Shown in pieces: positions 8,868 to 10,521 of a stretch of 10,521 nucleotides of DNA (the first letter of the stretch is position 1; each line of letters begins with the position of its first letter). The notes below the pieces were generated by a model, which was not told the DNA's origin, searched no databases, and worked only from the letters and a program-made list of their open reading frames with translations. Position numbers and translations under genes: made by a program. Source of the stretch: Chlorobiales bacterium (GTDB lineage Bacteria > Bacteroidota > Chlorobiia > Chlorobiales > Chlorobiaceae); contig JAKSCY010000286.1 of NCBI GenBank assembly GCA_022360355.1, positions 1 to 10,521 of the forward strand, written 5' to 3'.

Positions 8868-8888
8868 CATCGCATCTGTTTTCAGGAA

Positions 8889-9107
8889 TCACTTGTACCT
8901 GTAGGTTATCCTTCCCTTGGTCAAATCGTATGGGGAAATCTGGACCTTGACCTTGTCACCGGGAAGTATCCTGATATAGTGCATTCGAATCTTTCCGGAT
9001 ACATGTGCAAGGATCTCCAGGCCGTTCTCAAGTTTTACCTTGAACTGCGCGTTTGGCAGCGCCTCGAGAATTTCACCTTCAACTTCAATTGCATCTTCCT
9101 TCGCCAA
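8889..9107 (-). CDS. infA: Translation initiation factor IF-1, starting at TTG
   Basis: Binds the A site of the 30S subunit during initiation and works with IF-2 and IF-3. The 72-residue OB-fold product has the family length and the conserved MAKED start, [19 protein letters not shown] (11-29), [20 protein letters not shown] (32-51) and the end KGRITYRYK. The codon at 9107-9105 is TTG, and no ATG or GTG lies in frame nearby upstream. A strong SD (AAAGGAG) ends 9 nt before it, so TTG is the likely start and the encoded protein lines up exactly with the family N-terminus. It follows map by 50 nt and precedes rpmJ. A candidate promoter lies directly upstream. Identification is secure; use of TTG is inferred. 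Confidence 0.96.
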   Translation of the reverse strand: MAKEDAIEVEGEILEALPNAQFKVKLENGLEILAHVSGKIRMHYIRILPGDKVKVQISPYDLTKGRITYRYK

Positions 9108-9136
9108 TGTTACCGACTCCTTTTTTTCAGTTCAGA

Positions 9137-9166
9137 ATTATAACGACATCCCCCTTTTCATGGCAG
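9137..9166 (-). promoter_or_regulatory. Candidate internal promoter for infA
   Basis: On the minus strand CTGCCA (9166-9161, 4 of 6 matches to TTGACA) is followed after 18 nt by a perfect TATAAT (9142-9137). The -35 falls in the last codons of map and the -10 in the map-infA spacer. Transcription would begin near 9130, giving a leader of roughly 20 nt that still contains the infA SD. A perfect -10 at this position is notable, but no experimental support is available. Confidence 0.4.
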
Positions 9167-9934
9167 CGTCATAATTTCAGCTCCTTCGCTTCGAACGACA
9201 ATCGTGTGCTCAAAGTGCGCACAGGGCCCGCCATCTTCGGTTACCGCAACCCATGCACCATTTTTCGAAACGGCGTTTCTGGACTTTCCCATCGCTATCA
9301 TAGGCTCGATAGCAAGGGCCATACCCTCTCTGAGCTTCACACCCGTGTTTCTTCTTCCGTAATTCGGCACAGGCGGTTCTTCATGCAGCTCAGTGCCGAT
9401 ACCATGCCCAACCATGTTTTGAATAACGCTAAACCCGAATGAGCGGGCATGCTCCTCAACCGCTGCCGAAATATCATGGAGCCTGTTACCCGCAATAGCC
9501 TGGGAAATACCCCTGTCAAGACACTCCCTGGTAACCTCAACAAGCTGACGGACCTTCGAATCGACATCCCCGATCATATAGGTGCGTGCAGCATCACCGT
9601 GATATCCTCCCTTGAAGACGCCACAATCCACCGATACAATATCGCCCTCCTGTATTACTCTCCTGTCGCTCGGTACACCGTGAACAACTTCTTCATTGAT
9701 TGAAACGCAGAGCGTCGCAGGATACGGGGTAACGCCGGGGTCGCCCTTGGGCACATAATTAAGAAAACTCGGAATGCCTCCGTTATCACGAATATAGGCT
9801 TCGGCCAAATTGTCAAGCCGGAGGGTGGTCATGCCCTCACTGATCTCTCTGCCTATCATGTCAAGCACCTGAGCGACAATCGCACCTGATGCCCTCATCA
9901 GCTCAATTTCTCTTTGACTCTTGATCGTGATCAT
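9158..9934 (-). CDS. map: Methionine aminopeptidase, type I
   Basis: Cytosolic metalloprotease that removes the initiator methionine from nascent proteins when the second residue is small. The 258-residue product is a plain type Ia enzyme without an N-terminal zinc-finger or SH3-binding extension. Dinuclear metal ligands are D103 (VDCGV), D114 (YHGDAARTY), H177 (VGHGIGTE), E210 (IEPM) and E242 (EHTI). Substrate-contacting His residues are H85 (HGVPSD) and H184 (LHEEP). I chose ATG 9934 because GAGG lies 5 nt before it and the protein starts with the usual MITIKSQREIELMR. A GTG at 9967 would add 11 residues but overlaps the secY 3' end. It follows secY by 19 nt, almost certainly co-transcribed. 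Confidence 0.97.
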   Translation of the reverse strand: MITIKSQREIELMRASGAIVAQVLDMIGREISEGMTTLRLDNLAEAYIRDNGGIPSFLNYVPKGDPGVTPYPATLCVSINEEVVHGVPSDRRVIQEGDIVSVDCGVFKGGYHGDAARTYMIGDVDSKVRQLVEVTRECLDRGISQAIAGNRLHDISAAVEEHARSFGFSVIQNMVGHGIGTELHEEPPVPNYGRRNTGVKLREGMALAIEPMIAMGKSRNAVSKNGAWVAVTEDGGPCAHFEHTIVVRSEGAEIMTLP

Positions 9935-9953
9935 ACGTTCCTCTGCACAGCCT

Positions 9954-10521
9954 CTACCGGCGGCCACGCACTTTGCCAGACTTCATGAATCCATCATAAT
10001 GACGCATCAGAAGGTGACTTTCGATCTGTTGCAGCGTGTCAAGCCCGACTCCAACAATAATCAACAGGCTTGTCCCGCCGAAAAACTGCGCAAAACCCGG
10101 AGTCACATTAGCAAATTTTGTAAGAAATGTGGGCAGAACTGCAATAAACGCAAGCGATATGGCGCCGGGAAGCGTTATTCTGGTTAGAATATTGTCTATA
10201 AAATCCGCTGTGCTTTTTCCTGGACGAACGCCGGGGATAAAACCGCCCTGACGGCGCATCGTATCGGCAACATCTTTTGGATTGAAAGCAATCGCCGTAT
10301 AAAAGTAAGTGAAAAATACAATCATGGAACCGAACATGATCGCGTACCACCAGGAGTCGTAGGCAAAAACATTGGCTACATTTTGCATAATCTCGCTTTC
10401 AGGGAAAAAAGAGACGAAAGTGCTTGGCAGGAACATGATGGATTGTGCGAAAATAATCGGCATAACACCTGCGGTATTGACCCTCATCGGAATGTACTGG
10501 GTACCTCCTCCGTACATTTTC
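9954..10521 (-). CDS. secY: Protein translocase subunit SecY, C-terminal part (5' end beyond the right edge)
   Basis: Central channel of the SecYEG complex in the inner membrane, which exports unfolded proteins and inserts membrane proteins. About 189 residues are present; the gene continues past 10521, and the first Met visible (10517) is internal. Four transmembrane helices can be read, corresponding to TM7-TM10: VNTAGVMPIIFAQSIMFLP, WWYAIMFGSMIVFFTYFY, GAISLAFIAVLPTFLTKF and FGGTSLLIIVGVGLDTLQQI. Between TM8 and TM9 is the conserved cytoplasmic loop RRQGGFIPGVRPGKSTADFI, which contacts SecA and the ribosome. The short basic tail KSGKVRGRR ends the protein. It is the upstream neighbour of map, as at the end of many spc operons. 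Adenylate kinase, often between secY and map in other bacteria, is absent here. Confidence 0.96.
   Translation of the reverse strand, partial: KMYGGGTQYIPMRVNTAGVMPIIFAQSIMFLPSTFVSFFPESEIMQNVANVFAYDSWWYAIMFGSMIVFFTYFYTAIAFNPKDVADTMRRQGGFIPGVRPGKSTADFIDNILTRITLPGAISLAFIAVLPTFLTKFANVTPGFAQFFGGTSLLIIVGVGLDTLQQIESHLLMRHYDGFMKSGKVRGRR

Noticed and set aside
9935..9967. Longer map N-terminus from GTG at 9967
   Set aside because: It overlaps the secY end, and the ATG at 9934 has a GAGG SD at a good distance and matches the family start.

Overview
The window is an ordinary bacterial housekeeping region. Its main block, on the minus strand from the right edge to about 5489, is the end of the spc ribosomal protein operon followed by the alpha operon: secY (partial), map, infA, rpmJ, rpsM, rpsK, rpsD, rpoA, rplQ. 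A strong rho-independent terminator lies downstream. The protein sequences suggest a green sulfur bacterium (Chlorobiaceae/Chlorobiota, e.g. a Chlorobium or Prosthecochloris relative). That placement is inferred from recalled family resemblance and gene order; no search was run.

Layout, left to right. Positions 1-21 hold the first codons of an unidentified minus-strand gene with a strong Shine-Dalgarno (SD) sequence. It sits just downstream of purA (adenylosuccinate synthetase), which follows engB (ribosome-assembly GTPase); the three look like one minus-strand operon. A 145-nt spacer with small repeats separates engB from the divergent cysS (cysteinyl-tRNA synthetase, plus strand). cysS converges on a mannose-1-phosphate guanylyltransferase-type gene (minus), and their 3' ends overlap by 10 nt. 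A 152-nt AT-rich divergent spacer with a palindrome and a stem-loop then leads to rsmG (16S rRNA m7G527 methyltransferase, plus), which converges on the spc/alpha block.

Functionally, most genes serve translation: protein export (SecY), N-terminal methionine removal (Map), initiation (IF-1), 30S and 50S proteins, transcription (RpoA), rRNA methylation (RsmG), ribosome assembly (EngB) and Cys-tRNA charging (CysS). purA serves purine synthesis, and the manC-like gene serves sugar-nucleotide synthesis.

I found no mobile element, CRISPR array, tRNA/rRNA gene or phage gene, and no undescribed multigene system. The points most worth a second look are an altered nucleotide-binding signature in the ManC-like protein, a TTG start on infA behind a strong SD and a candidate internal promoter, a second candidate promoter in front of rpmJ, and repeat or hairpin elements in the two divergent spacers.
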